Positions 44,394 to 54,400 of a stretch of 64,000 nucleotides of DNA are shown here, piece after piece. The position numbers and the translations under genes were made by a program. A model generated the notes under the pieces. It was given only the letters and a program-made list of their open reading frames with translations, was not told the origin of the DNA and did not search any database. Source of the stretch: Chitinophaga filiformis (GTDB lineage: Bacteria; Bacteroidota; Bacteroidia; Chitinophagales; Chitinophagaceae); assembly GCF_023100805.1 (NCBI RefSeq), contig NZ_CP095855.1, positions 4,009,001 through 4,073,000 on the forward strand, in the 5' to 3' direction. Numbering within the stretch: the stretch's first letter is position 1; every line of letters begins with the position of its first letter.

Positions 44394-45083
44394 TTACACA
44401 CGTAGTTCCACTTCGAAAGGTGTACCGGGGTTCAGTATAAAGAATTGCTCCCGGCGCAGCATTTTCAGGATCATCTCAAAGGGAAGCTGCACTGCCAGCC
44501 GTCCTGTGGACACCTGGCTGATCCCGCTTTTGGCGATCATGTCCTGGTTACTGAACAAGGGAATAAATTCACCTGTATCCCTCACATAGGTAGTGAAGGT
44601 GAAGCGGTCGGTCGATTGCTCATATTCATGAGCAAGTGTGAAAATACTCGATGCTTTAAGCGTTTCTATCAGCTCTTGTTTATATTTCTTTACATCGAAC
44701 CATTGCTTCATAACCTTTTGCTGCAACAAGGCGGAATTGTCTTTATGATAAAAGGGGGGATTATGCTGGCTCACATATTCCAGCATATCACTGCTGCGCG
44801 TTGATGAAGCATACTGAATGTCGGTATCGCTCATATGCACCGACTTGATCATCCCAATACGATTTGATATGAGCTCGGCTTCACCTTCATGATCTACCGC
44901 CAGGCACAGGTGATACTGCTTTATATCGCTATTGTAGGCAAAGCCGAAATAAGCAGCCGTAACTTCCGGTTGCGTACTGAAATAACTTACCAGGTCGTCT
45001 ACAAAGTTGCTGTCGCCGGCCGGCGATGGCACAGGCCCAATGGCTGTTGAGGGTTTTTTGCTGAAGCGATCAAAAAGTTTCAT
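44394..45083 (-). CDS. SseB-like protein (enhanced serine sensitivity family)
   Basis: A 229-residue protein from ATG 45083 (MKLFDRFSKK); an upstream start would add 11 residues. The C-terminal half shows SseB N-domain features (TFTTYVRDTGEFIPLFSNQD...LPFEMILKMLRREQFFILNP). Relatives are linked to serine sensitivity in E. coli and to SUKH-like or T3SS-associated folds elsewhere; its job here is unknown. Cytosolic. The DUF416 gene follows 84 bp downstream. Confidence 0.65.
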   Translation of the reverse strand: MKLFDRFSKKPSTAIGPVPSPAGDSNFVDDLVSYFSTQPEVTAAYFGFAYNSDIKQYHLCLAVDHEGEAELISNRIGMIKSVHMSDTDIQYASSTRSSDMLEYVSQHNPPFYHKDNSALLQQKVMKQWFDVKKYKQELIETLKASSIFTLAHEYEQSTDRFTFTTYVRDTGEFIPLFSNQDMIAKSGISQVSTGRLAVQLPFEMILKMLRREQFFILNPGTPFEVELRV

Positions 45084-45191
45084 AGGATGAAGGATTTTAG
45101 AATAGTTGGCTGACACCTATATGCTGTCAGTCATAGCTCGAACAAGTCATAAGACAAATATAATATTTTTATATACATAGACAAAGGAGAG

Positions 45192-46025
45192 TTATTTCTC
45201 CCTGTATTCGGATGGATTTATGCCGTGATGCCCCTTAAAAAACTTATTGAAATGACTCAGATCGGTAAAGCCGAGTTCTTCGCTGATCTCCTTTAAGGAT
45301 AAGGAACTGTACTTCAGCCTGTTTTCAATAATATGCAGCTTATACTGCTGGATATAGTCACGTAATGAAACCTGCATCTGCTCTTTAAAGAAGGCGCCTA
45401 AATGTTTCTTCGAAAATCCGAAGAATGCCGCCAGGTGTTCCTGTCTCGTATAGCTCACGTCATAGATATGCTGGTGGATATAATGTACGATCTGTGTGAT
45501 CTTTTCCTGCTGTTTGACCGGCGCATCTGCTGATGGATGCATGTTACGCCGGATGATGGACATGACAGTCTGTAACAGAAAGAAAATTGTCTCACTGGTT
45601 TCATTGGTAGTTTCCTGCCATTCGGTTACCAGTAAACGGAGCAGGGCATCAATTTTATCCGCGTCAGCAGCAGATCTGAGAATGGGTAACTGTTGCCGGC
45701 GACTGCACAACAGCAGTTCATCCATGTTCCTGTTCCAGTGATGTTCCGCAGGAAGATGGCCTACCTGTGTGATATAGGCACTGGTGAACTTGATGAAGGT
45801 AAATGTAGTAGGACTGCTTATTTCAAAACTGTGATAATCCGCCGGGTGAAGTAAGAATACCGCTCCGCCGGTGTAAGGATATTTTATGCCTGACAGGCAG
45901 TGAAAGCCTTTACCCTCGTGTATAAAGATCAGTTCAAAATGATTATGGTTATGCAAAGGATGTGGCCATTCTCCACAGGTGAAATGAGAGACCTTTAAAA
46001 ATTCATGTTGAACATATCGCTGCAT
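45192..46025 (-). CDS. AraC family transcriptional regulator
   Basis: A 277-residue protein started at ATG 46025 (MQRYVQHEFLKVSHF); a longer start would run into the divergent gene. The N-terminal cupin-like region (HPLHNHNHFELIFIHEGKGFH...GGAVFLLHPADYHSFE) senses a ligand. The C-terminal double HTH (HLAAFFGFSKKHLGAFFKEQMQVSL..., LKEISEELGFTDLSHFNKFFKGHHGINPSEYR) is complete. It is divergent, 85 bp from the start of the PRISE-type reductase, which it likely controls. Confidence 0.9.
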   Translation of the reverse strand: MQRYVQHEFLKVSHFTCGEWPHPLHNHNHFELIFIHEGKGFHCLSGIKYPYTGGAVFLLHPADYHSFEISSPTTFTFIKFTSAYITQVGHLPAEHHWNRNMDELLLCSRRQQLPILRSAADADKIDALLRLLVTEWQETTNETSETIFFLLQTVMSIIRRNMHPSADAPVKQQEKITQIVHYIHQHIYDVSYTRQEHLAAFFGFSKKHLGAFFKEQMQVSLRDYIQQYKLHIIENRLKYSSLSLKEISEELGFTDLSHFNKFFKGHHGINPSEYREK

Positions 46026-46110
46026 ATAGCGCAAAATACAAATAATCCCAACCAATGTACAAATGCCAGCCTGACTCACGCTGCTAATTTTGAGACATAG
46101 AACCGACTGT

Positions 46111-47169
46111 ATGAACGAACAACGCAAAGTAGCACTTATTGCAGGCGCACATGGCGTCATTGGCAGGAGCCTGGCAGCACATCTGGCCACATTGAACGAC
46201 TGGGAGATTATCGGATTGTCAAGACGGGGAGGAAACGCGGATGGGCGTATACGATATATTGCGGTCGACCTGCAGGACAGGAAGGATACTTATGACAAGC
46301 TGCATCATCTCACGAATGTCACCCATATTTTCTATGCCGCATATGTAGATGCCCCCACCTGGGCCGCACTGGTGCCGCCTAACCTGGCAATGCTGAGAAA
46401 CCTTGTGGAGGTAGTGGAACCAGTAGCCGGTAAGCTGCAGCATATCAGCCTGATGCAGGGCTATAAGGTATATGGGGCGCACCTGGGACCCTTCAAAACG
46501 CCTGCAAGAGAATCAGACGCCGGGCATATGCCACCGGAATTCAATGTAGACCAGCAGGATTTCCTGGAACAGCAGCAGGCGGGTAAACAGTGGACCTGGT
46601 CAGCATTACGTCCTTCAGTGGTGGGTGGATTCGCATTGGGAAATCCCATGAACCTGGCCCTGGCAATTGCCGTATATGCGGTTATTTCGAAGGAATTGGG
46701 CCTGCCATTACGTTTCCCCGGTAAACCAGGTGCTTACGATAAATTGCTGGAGATGACAGATGCAGGTCTGCTGGCCAGGGCAACCACCTGGGCTGCAACG
46801 GCAGAAAAGGCGGCAAATGAGGCCTTTAATATTGTGAATGGAGACTTGTTTCGCTGGAATGAGATGTGGCCGGAAATAGCCTCGTATTTCGATTTAAAGG
46901 TGGCTCCGCCCTTACCCATGTCCCTGGAGGTGATCATGGCGGATAAAGCCCCATTGTGGGAAAAGATGAAGCAGCAATACGGGCTGGCGGATGTCAGTTA
47001 TGAGGAGTTGTCTTCCTGGCGTTTTGCCGACTTCGTGTTCAGCTGGGACTACGATATGTTTGCAGATGGTTCCAAAGCACGCAGGGCTGGTTTCCATGAG
47101 TACATAGAAACAAAGGAAATGTTCTTCCGGATCTTTGACGATTTCAGGAAACGTGGCATCATCCCGTAA
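46111..47169 (+). CDS. PRISE-type short-chain reductase (SDR family a32)
   Basis: A 352-residue extended SDR from ATG 46111. The N-terminus ALIAGAHGVIGRSLAAHLA is the cofactor glycine motif, followed by IIGLSRRGG; AAYVDAPTWAALVPPNLAMLRNLVEV and HISLMQGYKVYGAHLG match PRISE enzymes (progesterone 5-beta-reductase/iridoid synthase relatives), which reduce enones. The YKVYG motif is typical of the group. It lies between two AraC genes. Substrate unknown; cytosolic. Confidence 0.85.
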   Translation: MNEQRKVALIAGAHGVIGRSLAAHLATLNDWEIIGLSRRGGNADGRIRYIAVDLQDRKDTYDKLHHLTNVTHIFYAAYVDAPTWAALVPPNLAMLRNLVEVVEPVAGKLQHISLMQGYKVYGAHLGPFKTPARESDAGHMPPEFNVDQQDFLEQQQAGKQWTWSALRPSVVGGFALGNPMNLALAIAVYAVISKELGLPLRFPGKPGAYDKLLEMTDAGLLARATTWAATAEKAANEAFNIVNGDLFRWNEMWPEIASYFDLKVAPPLPMSLEVIMADKAPLWEKMKQQYGLADVSYEELSSWRFADFVFSWDYDMFADGSKARRAGFHEYIETKEMFFRIFDDFRKRGIIP

Positions 47170-47194
47170 GCATTTTTTTGTGATCTTTGCAGGA

Positions 47195-48097
47195 ATGCAA
47201 GTCATCAATCTTCCCCAGGACCTGAACCCGGCGCAATACCGGGAAGAGGACCACATCCTCATCAGACCTTTTACTTCCCTTTGCAAGACGAAGAAGAACA
47301 GGGTCATCCTGCACAGGAATATGATCCACCTGTTGATCGAAGGCCGTAAGACGGTAATTTACGGCGGACAATCCACCACTGTCAATGACGACGCTTTCCT
47401 GTTCCTCGCAGCGGGGAGCTGCCTGACCACCAGCGTCTTGTCTGACAAGGGCGATTACCAGGCCATCCTGCTTTATTTCAGCGATCATGCCTTATTGGAT
47501 TTCTATATGAAGTATGATCGCCTGGTGCAGCAGCACCGGCAGGGGAAACAGTTACAGGAAGCATCGTTCATCACTTTTGAGAAGGATGTCTTCCTGCGTA
47601 ACTATATAGAATCCCTGCGACTGATGCTGCAACTGGGACAGCCATTGCCGCAGGAAGTCTGTATACTCAAGTTCGAAGAACTGCTGTTTTACCTCTTACA
47701 AACAGCACCGGATACCCTGCTGCAGTTTAAAGTCAATAATACCGGCAGCATGCAGGATTTCGAGATACGGAAAGCTGTGGAGGGCAATATTACCCGCCCG
47801 GTAACGGTAGAGGAACTGGCCTTTCTGTGCAGTATGAGCCTGTCTACCTTCAAACGTCGTTTTACAAAGATCTATGGCACATCTCCCCAGCGATGGCTGC
47901 TGGAACAGAAGATGCAGGTAGCCGCCCGCCTGCTGATGGACCGGCAGAACAAACCAGGGGATGTATACGATAAAGTAGGCTATGAAAGCCATTCCAGCTT
48001 TACCAAATCATTTCGCCAGGTATTTGGCGTGACGCCTTCTGCCTACCAGGAACAAAATATGAACGTCCAGGTACAAAGGCTGAACGCGCAGGACTAA
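47195..48097 (+). CDS. AraC family transcriptional regulator
   Basis: A 300-residue protein from ATG 47195; longer upstream frames overlap the PRISE gene end. The sensor half (FTSLCKTKKNRVILHRNMIHLLIEGRKTV...) belongs to the ExsA/Bacteroidota one-component group. The DNA-binding half has VEELAFLCSMSLSTFKRRFTKIYGTSPQRWL and VYDKVGYESHSSFTKSFRQVFGVTPSAY. It starts 25 bp after the PRISE gene and probably shares its transcript. A likely target is the SnoaL-like gene downstream. Confidence 0.88.
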   Translation: MQVINLPQDLNPAQYREEDHILIRPFTSLCKTKKNRVILHRNMIHLLIEGRKTVIYGGQSTTVNDDAFLFLAAGSCLTTSVLSDKGDYQAILLYFSDHALLDFYMKYDRLVQQHRQGKQLQEASFITFEKDVFLRNYIESLRLMLQLGQPLPQEVCILKFEELLFYLLQTAPDTLLQFKVNNTGSMQDFEIRKAVEGNITRPVTVEELAFLCSMSLSTFKRRFTKIYGTSPQRWLLEQKMQVAARLLMDRQNKPGDVYDKVGYESHSSFTKSFRQVFGVTPSAYQEQNMNVQVQRLNAQD

Positions 48098-48145
48098 CAC
48101 GTCCCTTACCGCACTACCTAATTTTGCTGTATAAAATCACAGATC

Positions 48146-48580
48146 ATGACAGCAACAATTGAACAGAACAAGGCCATAGTAAGACGTTTCAACAAGGAGA
48201 TCATTGAGGAAGGCAATCAGGAGAGCTTCCGTGAAATAGTAGATCCGGCATTCATCAATCACACTGCAGCTAAAGGAATGGACAAAGGCCCTGCTGGCCT
48301 GATCCACACGTTTGAGAACATACTGCGACCCGCATTTTCTGATCTGAAAGTAACCATTCATGAACAGGTGGGAGAGGGCGACAAAGTAACCACCCGCAAG
48401 ACGATCAGCGGTATACATACCGGTAGCTTTATGGGGGTACCTGCTACGCATCAGCCTGTAATGATCCAGGTAATGGATATGGTTACCATAAAGGACGGAA
48501 AGTACTATGAACACTGGGGTGTGAATACAATGATGGCCCTGGCGGCGGAACTGAAAGCACTACATACAGGTGGTAAATAG
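48146..48580 (+). CDS. SnoaL-like (NTF2-fold) ester cyclase family protein
   Basis: A 144-residue protein with the SnoaL pattern: ATIEQNKAIVRRFNKEIIEEGNQESFREIVDPAFINHT, then IHTFENILRPAFSDLKVTIHEQVGEGDKVTTRKTISG and a VMDMVTIKDGKYYEHWGV end. The NTF2-like fold makes a small cavity for isomerase or hydrolase chemistry, but substrate and activity are not known. It starts 48 bp after the second AraC gene. Cytosolic. Confidence 0.85.
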   Translation: MTATIEQNKAIVRRFNKEIIEEGNQESFREIVDPAFINHTAAKGMDKGPAGLIHTFENILRPAFSDLKVTIHEQVGEGDKVTTRKTISGIHTGSFMGVPATHQPVMIQVMDMVTIKDGKYYEHWGVNTMMALAAELKALHTGGK

Positions 48581-48605
48581 GACTTAAAGTATTTCTTTCA
48601 ACAGC

Positions 48606-48636
48606 TGTGCTTTTTAAGTAAAATTCCTTATATTTG
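48606..48636 (+). promoter_or_regulatory. Candidate promoter of an sRNA or leader
   Basis: TATATTTG at 48629-48636 is a full -7 match; TGTG at 48606-48609 sits at exactly 19-bp spacing with one mismatch to TTTG. Initiation is expected about 48643. Confidence 0.5.
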
Positions 48637-48642
48637 TTTCCC

Positions 48643-48822
48643 CCCTAAGAAAACAGGGAGGTGAGCAGTAAGGCTGAATTAGTGAAGTTGTGAATGCTGA
48701 CAATGAGTTAATTTAAAAATTATATCGTTTACAGTAAGAGTTCAGGACAGGGACTACGTAAAACAAACATATTTCCAATCCGGAACAAGAAAAAGCCTTC
48801 TGATGCTCAGGAGGCTTTTGTG
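48643..48822 (+). ncRNA. Candidate small RNA of about 180 nt
   Basis: The segment lies between the promoter above and the terminator at 48791-48822 and contains no ORF of useful length. Nothing else occupies the 266-bp spacer. Size would fit a 6S-type or other small regulatory RNA, but the folding was not computed and no family is assigned. It could instead be a leader for the GNAT gene that starts at 48847. Confidence 0.35.
48791..48822 (+). terminator. Intrinsic terminator
   Basis: AAAAGCCTTCTGA and TCAGGAGGCTTTT pair at 12 of 13 positions with a 3-base loop, followed by TGTGTTTT. Confidence 0.8.
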
Positions 48823-48846
48823 TTTTATATACTAAAATGATGCGGT

Positions 48847-49353
48847 ATGTTAGAAATTGTAGAAGTAAAAAAAGATGATCTGAAGTTACTGGAGCAGGTA
48901 AAAGCACTCTTTCGCGAGTATGCCAACTGGTTGAGTGTAGATCTTAGTTTTCAACGGTTCGAAGAAGAACTGAGCAGTTTACCTGAGCCGTCTTATGTTG
49001 CGCCTGAAGGTGCGTTGTTTCTCGCGCTGGTAGATGGGCAACCGGCAGGCTGTGTAGGTGTACGCAGTTTTGAAAACTCCACCTGCGAAATGAAGCGACT
49101 TTTTGTACGTGATGCTTTTAAGGGTCATGGCGTTGGCAGGGCATTGGCCGCCAGGGCTATAGAAGCAGGCAGGGAGCTGGGTTATAAACGTATGTTGCTT
49201 GATACCCTTGCTCACATGCGTCCGGCCATAGAATTGTATACGAGCCTGGGTTTCCAGCCCATCGCTGCATATTACGACAATCCGATCAGTGATGCCGTAT
49301 ACCTGTCCATGATGCTGGAACAGGAAAATGAAAATGCCGGAACAGCTATCTGA
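48847..49353 (+). CDS. GNAT family N-acetyltransferase
   Basis: A 168-residue GNAT protein. The acetyl-CoA site is MKRLFVRDAFKGHGVGRALAARAIEAGRELGYKRMLLDT, where R-D-A-F-K-G-H-G-V-G-R-A is the Q/RxxGxG/A motif; LYTSLGFQPIAAYYDNP closes the fold. Bacteroidota neighbours annotate such proteins as PhnO- or YiiD-like, but the acceptor is not readable. Cytosolic, single gene. Confidence 0.9.
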   Translation: MLEIVEVKKDDLKLLEQVKALFREYANWLSVDLSFQRFEEELSSLPEPSYVAPEGALFLALVDGQPAGCVGVRSFENSTCEMKRLFVRDAFKGHGVGRALAARAIEAGRELGYKRMLLDTLAHMRPAIELYTSLGFQPIAAYYDNPISDAVYLSMMLEQENENAGTAI

Positions 49354-49658
49354 ATGCCGCTGTGTTGACTTTCTTTGTGCTGTTGCCAGGCGCCTGATTA
49401 GAATATTGATAATTTGTACTGAAAGATGTCAAACATCTTGTGTGCAATTTATGGTGCGAATGCGCGATCTTTCCTCATTACATATATTTTTCCTCAACCC
49501 CGGATTACTACTGATAATAACAGGATGTTGCCCCATATTAAGAGACGCGAAGTGTGGCTTTGGCGTGGGGCTTCCGTATGAGAATTAATAAGAAGGTAAT
49601 ATATCCCGCATTTACATAATTATAACTTTGCCTGGTCCCATGATGTAAGGGATGAGTC
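49354..49658. other. 305-bp spacer before the ECF sigma gene
   Basis: Nothing coding is supported. It contains a small inverted repeat (GATGT-CAA-ACATC) and, near its end, the probable -7 element TAACTTTG at 49623-49630, without a clear -33 partner. Confidence 0.4.
49623..49630 (+). promoter_or_regulatory. Probable -7 element of the ECF sigma gene
   Basis: TAACTTTG fits TAnnTTTG 28 bp before the start codon. No TTTG is at the expected spacing. Confidence 0.45.
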
Positions 49659-50222
49659 ATGAACCATACAATTGAAGTACAGCGTCTCCGACAGGGCAAT
49701 GAGAAAGCCTTTGTTGAAATGTACCATTATTTTAAGGGCAAGGTCTTTAACTTTTTAGTGAAGAAAGTCCGCGATGCCGAAGTGGCCAAAGAGCTGACGC
49801 AACAATGTTTTATCCGTATCTACCAATACCGCGAAAGCCTGTCAGACGAGCACCCGCTGGAAAAACAGGTGTTCATCACCGCCAGGTCAGTATTACTGAA
49901 CTATCTCAGGATGGAAGACAGGAAGAAAGCGCGGGAGCTGCAATATACACAGCAGCAATTCCCCGAAGGAGAATCCACCACCTCCGTTACAGGTAACTTT
50001 GAGACAAATGATCTCCTGGAAAAGATATTGCTGCATTTATCTCCTGTCCGTAAGCAGGTAGTACTTTTGAAACTACACAGGGGCTTGTCCAACAAAGAAA
50101 TTGCAGCAGAGCTGTCTATCTCCGTAAAGACAGTTGAAAATCACATCACAAAGGCACATCACCACATGCGGGAGATCGCTGCCGGTCATTTCCTTTTATT
50201 ACTATTCCTGCTTCGTTTGTAA
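49659..50222 (+). CDS. ECF-type RNA polymerase sigma factor (Bacteroidota family)
   Basis: A 187-residue sigma-70 family protein. Region 2 (DAEVAKELTQQCFIRIYQYRESL) and region 4 (LSPVRKQVVLLKLHRGLSNKEIAAELSISVKTVENHITKAHHHMRE) are clear; region 3 is missing, as in all ECF sigmas. It is followed by a FecR-type anti-sigma and a SusC/SusD pair, the standard trans-envelope signalling unit of the phylum. It directs RNA polymerase to the uptake operon, probably when the substrate is present. Confidence 0.93.
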   Translation: MNHTIEVQRLRQGNEKAFVEMYHYFKGKVFNFLVKKVRDAEVAKELTQQCFIRIYQYRESLSDEHPLEKQVFITARSVLLNYLRMEDRKKARELQYTQQQFPEGESTTSVTGNFETNDLLEKILLHLSPVRKQVVLLKLHRGLSNKEIAAELSISVKTVENHITKAHHHMREIAAGHFLLLLFLLRL

Positions 50223-50312
50223 GCATCCTTTGTTAAGGAATTGTTACCGGTAGGGGCATACATCCCTTGGCGGTGTACATATATACGATACACAAGAAAA
50301 TTAGTGCAGTGC

Positions 50313-51359
50313 ATGAAGCCTGATAAAGCATTGATAGAAAAATTTAATAACGGCCACTGTACGCCGGAAGAGGTGAAGGCAGTAATGAACTGGTTGCTGG
50401 TAAATGAAGAGGATGAGGATGCGGGGGCTGAATGGGAAAAGGCTTGCTGGAAAGGAACTTATCCCGAAGAATATAGTAAAGAGATGTTGTCTTATATCCA
50501 GGCGAATACTTTTGGAGAAAAGGCGAGGACCAGAAGACTACCCTGGAGCAGTATAGCTGTAGCTGCCAGCATATTGCTTGTAACGGGTATGTTCCTCTGG
50601 CAATATTTTCTGCATCGGCCGGGTAAAAAAGCGCCTGGTATTGCCTTGCAGCAGGGCGTGCATTCGGAAGCGGGCGAATCCTGGCTGGTATACCAGGCAG
50701 TTAAGCAGCCGCTTTATTTAAGACTACCCGACGGCTCGGCGGTGCGACTGTTTCCCGGAGCAGAGATCCGTTTCGATTCAGCGGCCTATAATGTAAATAG
50801 TCGTGCGATCTTCCTGAACGGAAAGGCGGAATTTGATGTAGCGGCTGTAGCCGGAAAGCCATTCAGTGCTACTGCCAGTGGGTTTACCACTACTGCGCTC
50901 GGCACCAGGTTCCTGGTAGCTGCGGGGAAGGATAAGCAAGTGCTCGTGCATTTATATTCAGGTAAGGTAGTGGTAAGGAAGACAGAGAAGCAGCAGTATG
51001 CGATGACTGATGTATACCTGTCGCCCGGCGATGAATGGCGATATTACCAGGATACACATAGACATATGCTAAGTCATGCGGGAGAGAAGAATACTATACC
51101 ACAGCAGCATGTCAATTCGGGAACGATACAGGTGAATGAAGACAATGTCGTGTTTGAGAATACACCTTTACATGAGGTGATCGATTTTCTGCAACAGCAA
51201 TATCATGTCACGATCAGCTATCAGCCGGAGGACTTTAAGGACGTTTATTTTTCAGGGAAGATACTTCCCGGAGATTCCCTGAAGATGGTACTGGGCAATA
51301 TTGCAAGGGTCAATGAACTGACGCTGGCAGCCGAAGATGGTGTGTTCATCATCCGGTAA
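50313..51359 (+). CDS. FecR-family anti-sigma factor
   Basis: A 348-residue inner-membrane protein from ATG 50313 (MKPDKALIEKFNNGHCTPEE). The cytosolic N-terminus (about 1-78, including WEKACWKG) binds the sigma factor. One membrane helix is IAVAASILLVTGMFLWQYFL (about 87-106). The periplasmic FecR domain (LRLPDGSAVRLFPGAEIRFDSA...FLNGKAEFDVAA) is followed by a DUF4974/STN-like end (NTPLHEVIDFLQQQYHVTIS...VFIIR). By family knowledge it relays a signal from the SusC protein to the ECF sigma. Confidence 0.92.
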   Translation: MKPDKALIEKFNNGHCTPEEVKAVMNWLLVNEEDEDAGAEWEKACWKGTYPEEYSKEMLSYIQANTFGEKARTRRLPWSSIAVAASILLVTGMFLWQYFLHRPGKKAPGIALQQGVHSEAGESWLVYQAVKQPLYLRLPDGSAVRLFPGAEIRFDSAAYNVNSRAIFLNGKAEFDVAAVAGKPFSATASGFTTTALGTRFLVAAGKDKQVLVHLYSGKVVVRKTEKQQYAMTDVYLSPGDEWRYYQDTHRHMLSHAGEKNTIPQQHVNSGTIQVNEDNVVFENTPLHEVIDFLQQQYHVTISYQPEDFKDVYFSGKILPGDSLKMVLGNIARVNELTLAAEDGVFIIR

Positions 51360-51474
51360 ATTTCAACATACTTATTCCAAAGTTCTTCATAAGAGAACAG
51401 TTGTTATCTGCATAGGCAATATGCAGATACGGGGAAGCTATATCTGTAGTAAAATAATTAAATCTTGATCAAAA

Positions 51475-54400
51475 ATGGGAAAAGCAAAAACGCTGTTCAG
51501 GGGCATCTCATGCCTGCTGCTCATGATGCTTATGAAACAGGAGATCCGGGCGCAGGAGGGAAGCTCTGACGTACATGGCACTGTAGTCAGCACCAAGGGA
51601 ACTGCATTGCCCGGCGTGACCGTACAGGCAGTAGAAAAGGGCGCCGGCACAAAGTTCAACACGCTTACCGATGCCAATGGCGACTTTGTATTCAAAAGAT
51701 TTAAAGTGGGCAGTCAGTATGATTTCCAATTTACCATGGTGGGGTATGAGAAAGGAGAATATCCGGGTTTTACAGTAAAGAATAATGGTAAAAACGTATT
51801 GCTGATACGTCTTAACGAGAAGAGTATCGGATTGGGGGATGTTGTGGTAGTGGGGTATGGTACCCAGAAGAAGGTAAACCTTACCGGCGCTGTGAGCCAG
51901 GTAAGCGGTGATGTGTTTGCTGACCGGCCGGTGAGCAGTCCTGCACAGGCCTTACAAGGCGCGGTACCTAACCTGAACATCAATTTCGGGGACGGACATC
52001 CGGGAAGCACCGGTACTTTCAATATACGCGGGTATGCATCTATCCAGAATACCAGTGGTTCTCCGCTGATCCTGATAGATGGTGCTCCGGGTAATATCGA
52101 TATGCTCAATCCGCAGGATATAGAAAGTCTTTCTGTACTGAAAGATGCGGCTTCCTCCGCGATATACGGTTCCAGGGCTGCTTTCGGGGTGATCCTTATT
52201 ACGACAAAGAAGGCAAAGAAAGGAAAATTGAATATGAACTACGGCGCCAGCTACAGTCTGCAGAACATGACCACCCGTTCCGATTTTATTACGGACGGTT
52301 TTACACAGGACTCCCTCGTGGATGCTGCATTCTCCCGCAATGTCGGCAACAGCTATACGGGTTTTAATGCAGATGATTATGCTGAGCTGAAACGCAGGCA
52401 GACCGACAAATCATTGCCCTCTGTGGTATTGCAGAACCGTAACGGGCAGCCGCAATATGTTTATTACGGCAGCACCGACTGGTGGCATTTCCTGTTCAGG
52501 AAAAGTCAGCCGGGTATGGAGCATCACTTTAATATGACGGGAGGTAATGATAAGGTAGATTTCATGATGTCGGGAAGGTATTATCAGCAGAAAGGCATGT
52601 ACCAAACCTATCTGCGGCAGGATGTCTACAATGCTTATAACTTCCGTGCGAAGATCAATGCACATGTAACAGACTGGCTGACTATCTACAGTAATACCCA
52701 GTTCGGCGCTAACGACTATACATGGCCGGGTTATGGCGCTAATCTGACGGGACTGTACAATCACGCTATGGCGTCTTATGTGCCTAAAAATCCGGACGGG
52801 ACCTTCACCTTCCGTACCAATCTCAATAACTATGGTGCATATGAGTATGCAGACCTGCAACACAGGAAGTCGCACGGTGGGAATAAAAAATACAACCTGA
52901 CGAACATGGTAGGTTTTGAAACACATTTCCATGGCGGATTCTCGCTGGCAGGTAACTATACCTATGAACTGGCGCCTTCTTCAGATTATCAGCGTAATAC
53001 ACTCATTCCCTGGTCAGTAAATCCGGGTATCATCAATACAGCGGGTTACGATCAGTATAATGAAAATACCTACCTCGACCAGCACCATTCGGTGAACCTG
53101 TTTGGTACCTATGAGAAAAGCATTGGCAAGCACAATCTGAAGGTGACCGCAGGTTATAACCAGGAGCTGCAGAAGTATAAAGTGAATATGGGCATGCGTA
53201 CCAATCTGCTCTCGGAAGACCTGAACCAGATAGACCTGGGCACGGGCGCACAACAGTCAGGTGGTAATGCCCGTGAATGGGCCTTGCTGGGATATTTTGC
53301 CCGTGTGAACTATGATTATAAAAGCAAATACCTGCTGGAATTGAATGGCCGGTATGATGGCAGTTCCCGCTTCCCGAAAGATGAACGTTTTGGTTTCTTC
53401 CCTTCTGTTTCCGGCGGATGGAGAGTGAGTGAGGAACCGTTTTTCGAGGGGGCCAGAAATATATTGCCCGAGCTGAAGTTAAGGGCCTCCTATGGTTCAC
53501 TGGGAAACCAGGATGTGGGTAGTGGCAACCTGTATCCGTACATTCCTGTAATGAGCAGCGGCTTGTCTAAATGGATCGTGGGAGGCAACCAGGCACAATA
53601 TCTGGGCGCTCCGGATCCTGTTACACCTCATTTTACATGGGAGAAATCGGCCTCACTGGACGGTGGCATTGATGCGGCATTCTTCAGAAATAAGCTACAG
53701 ATCAGTTATGACTGGTATCGCCGTACCACTACCGACATGCTGATACCCGGTAAAACAATGCCGGGTGTATTTGGAGCGCCTTCTCCAACACAGAATGCGG
53801 GCGACCTGGTGACGAAAGGTTTTGATCTCTCTGTGAAATGGCAGGATAATGGAAAGCTCGCCGGCAAGCCGTTTACGTATAATGTAGGTTTTGTACTTTC
53901 TGATTACAAAGCGAAGATCACCCGGTTTGATAACCCCAACAAATTACTCAGCAATTTCTATGAAGGACAGCAACTGGGAGAAATGTGGGGATACAGCATT
54001 GATGGCTATTTCAAGTCGGAAGATGAGGCGAAGAACTGGACTGTGAACCAGGACTATGTGGACAGGGATCAGCGTGTGACCTCTCCCGGCGAATGGAGCA
54101 AACTGCATGCCGGTGATATGAAGTTCATCGACCTGAATGGCGACAACGTGATCAATGATGGAAAGAACACCTTGGCGGAGCATGGCGACCTGCGCAAGAT
54201 CGGTAATTCATTACCCCGCTATTCTTTTGGTATCACAGCCGGATTTAACTGGAACAATTTCGACCTGTCGGCCTTCTTCCAGGGCATAGGCAAACAGAAC
54301 TGGTATCCGGATGTGGAAGCCGCGAAATTCTGGGGAGTATATGGCAGGCCTTATACCTCTTTCCTGCCGAAGGATTTTGTCAGCAAAGTATGGAGCCCTG

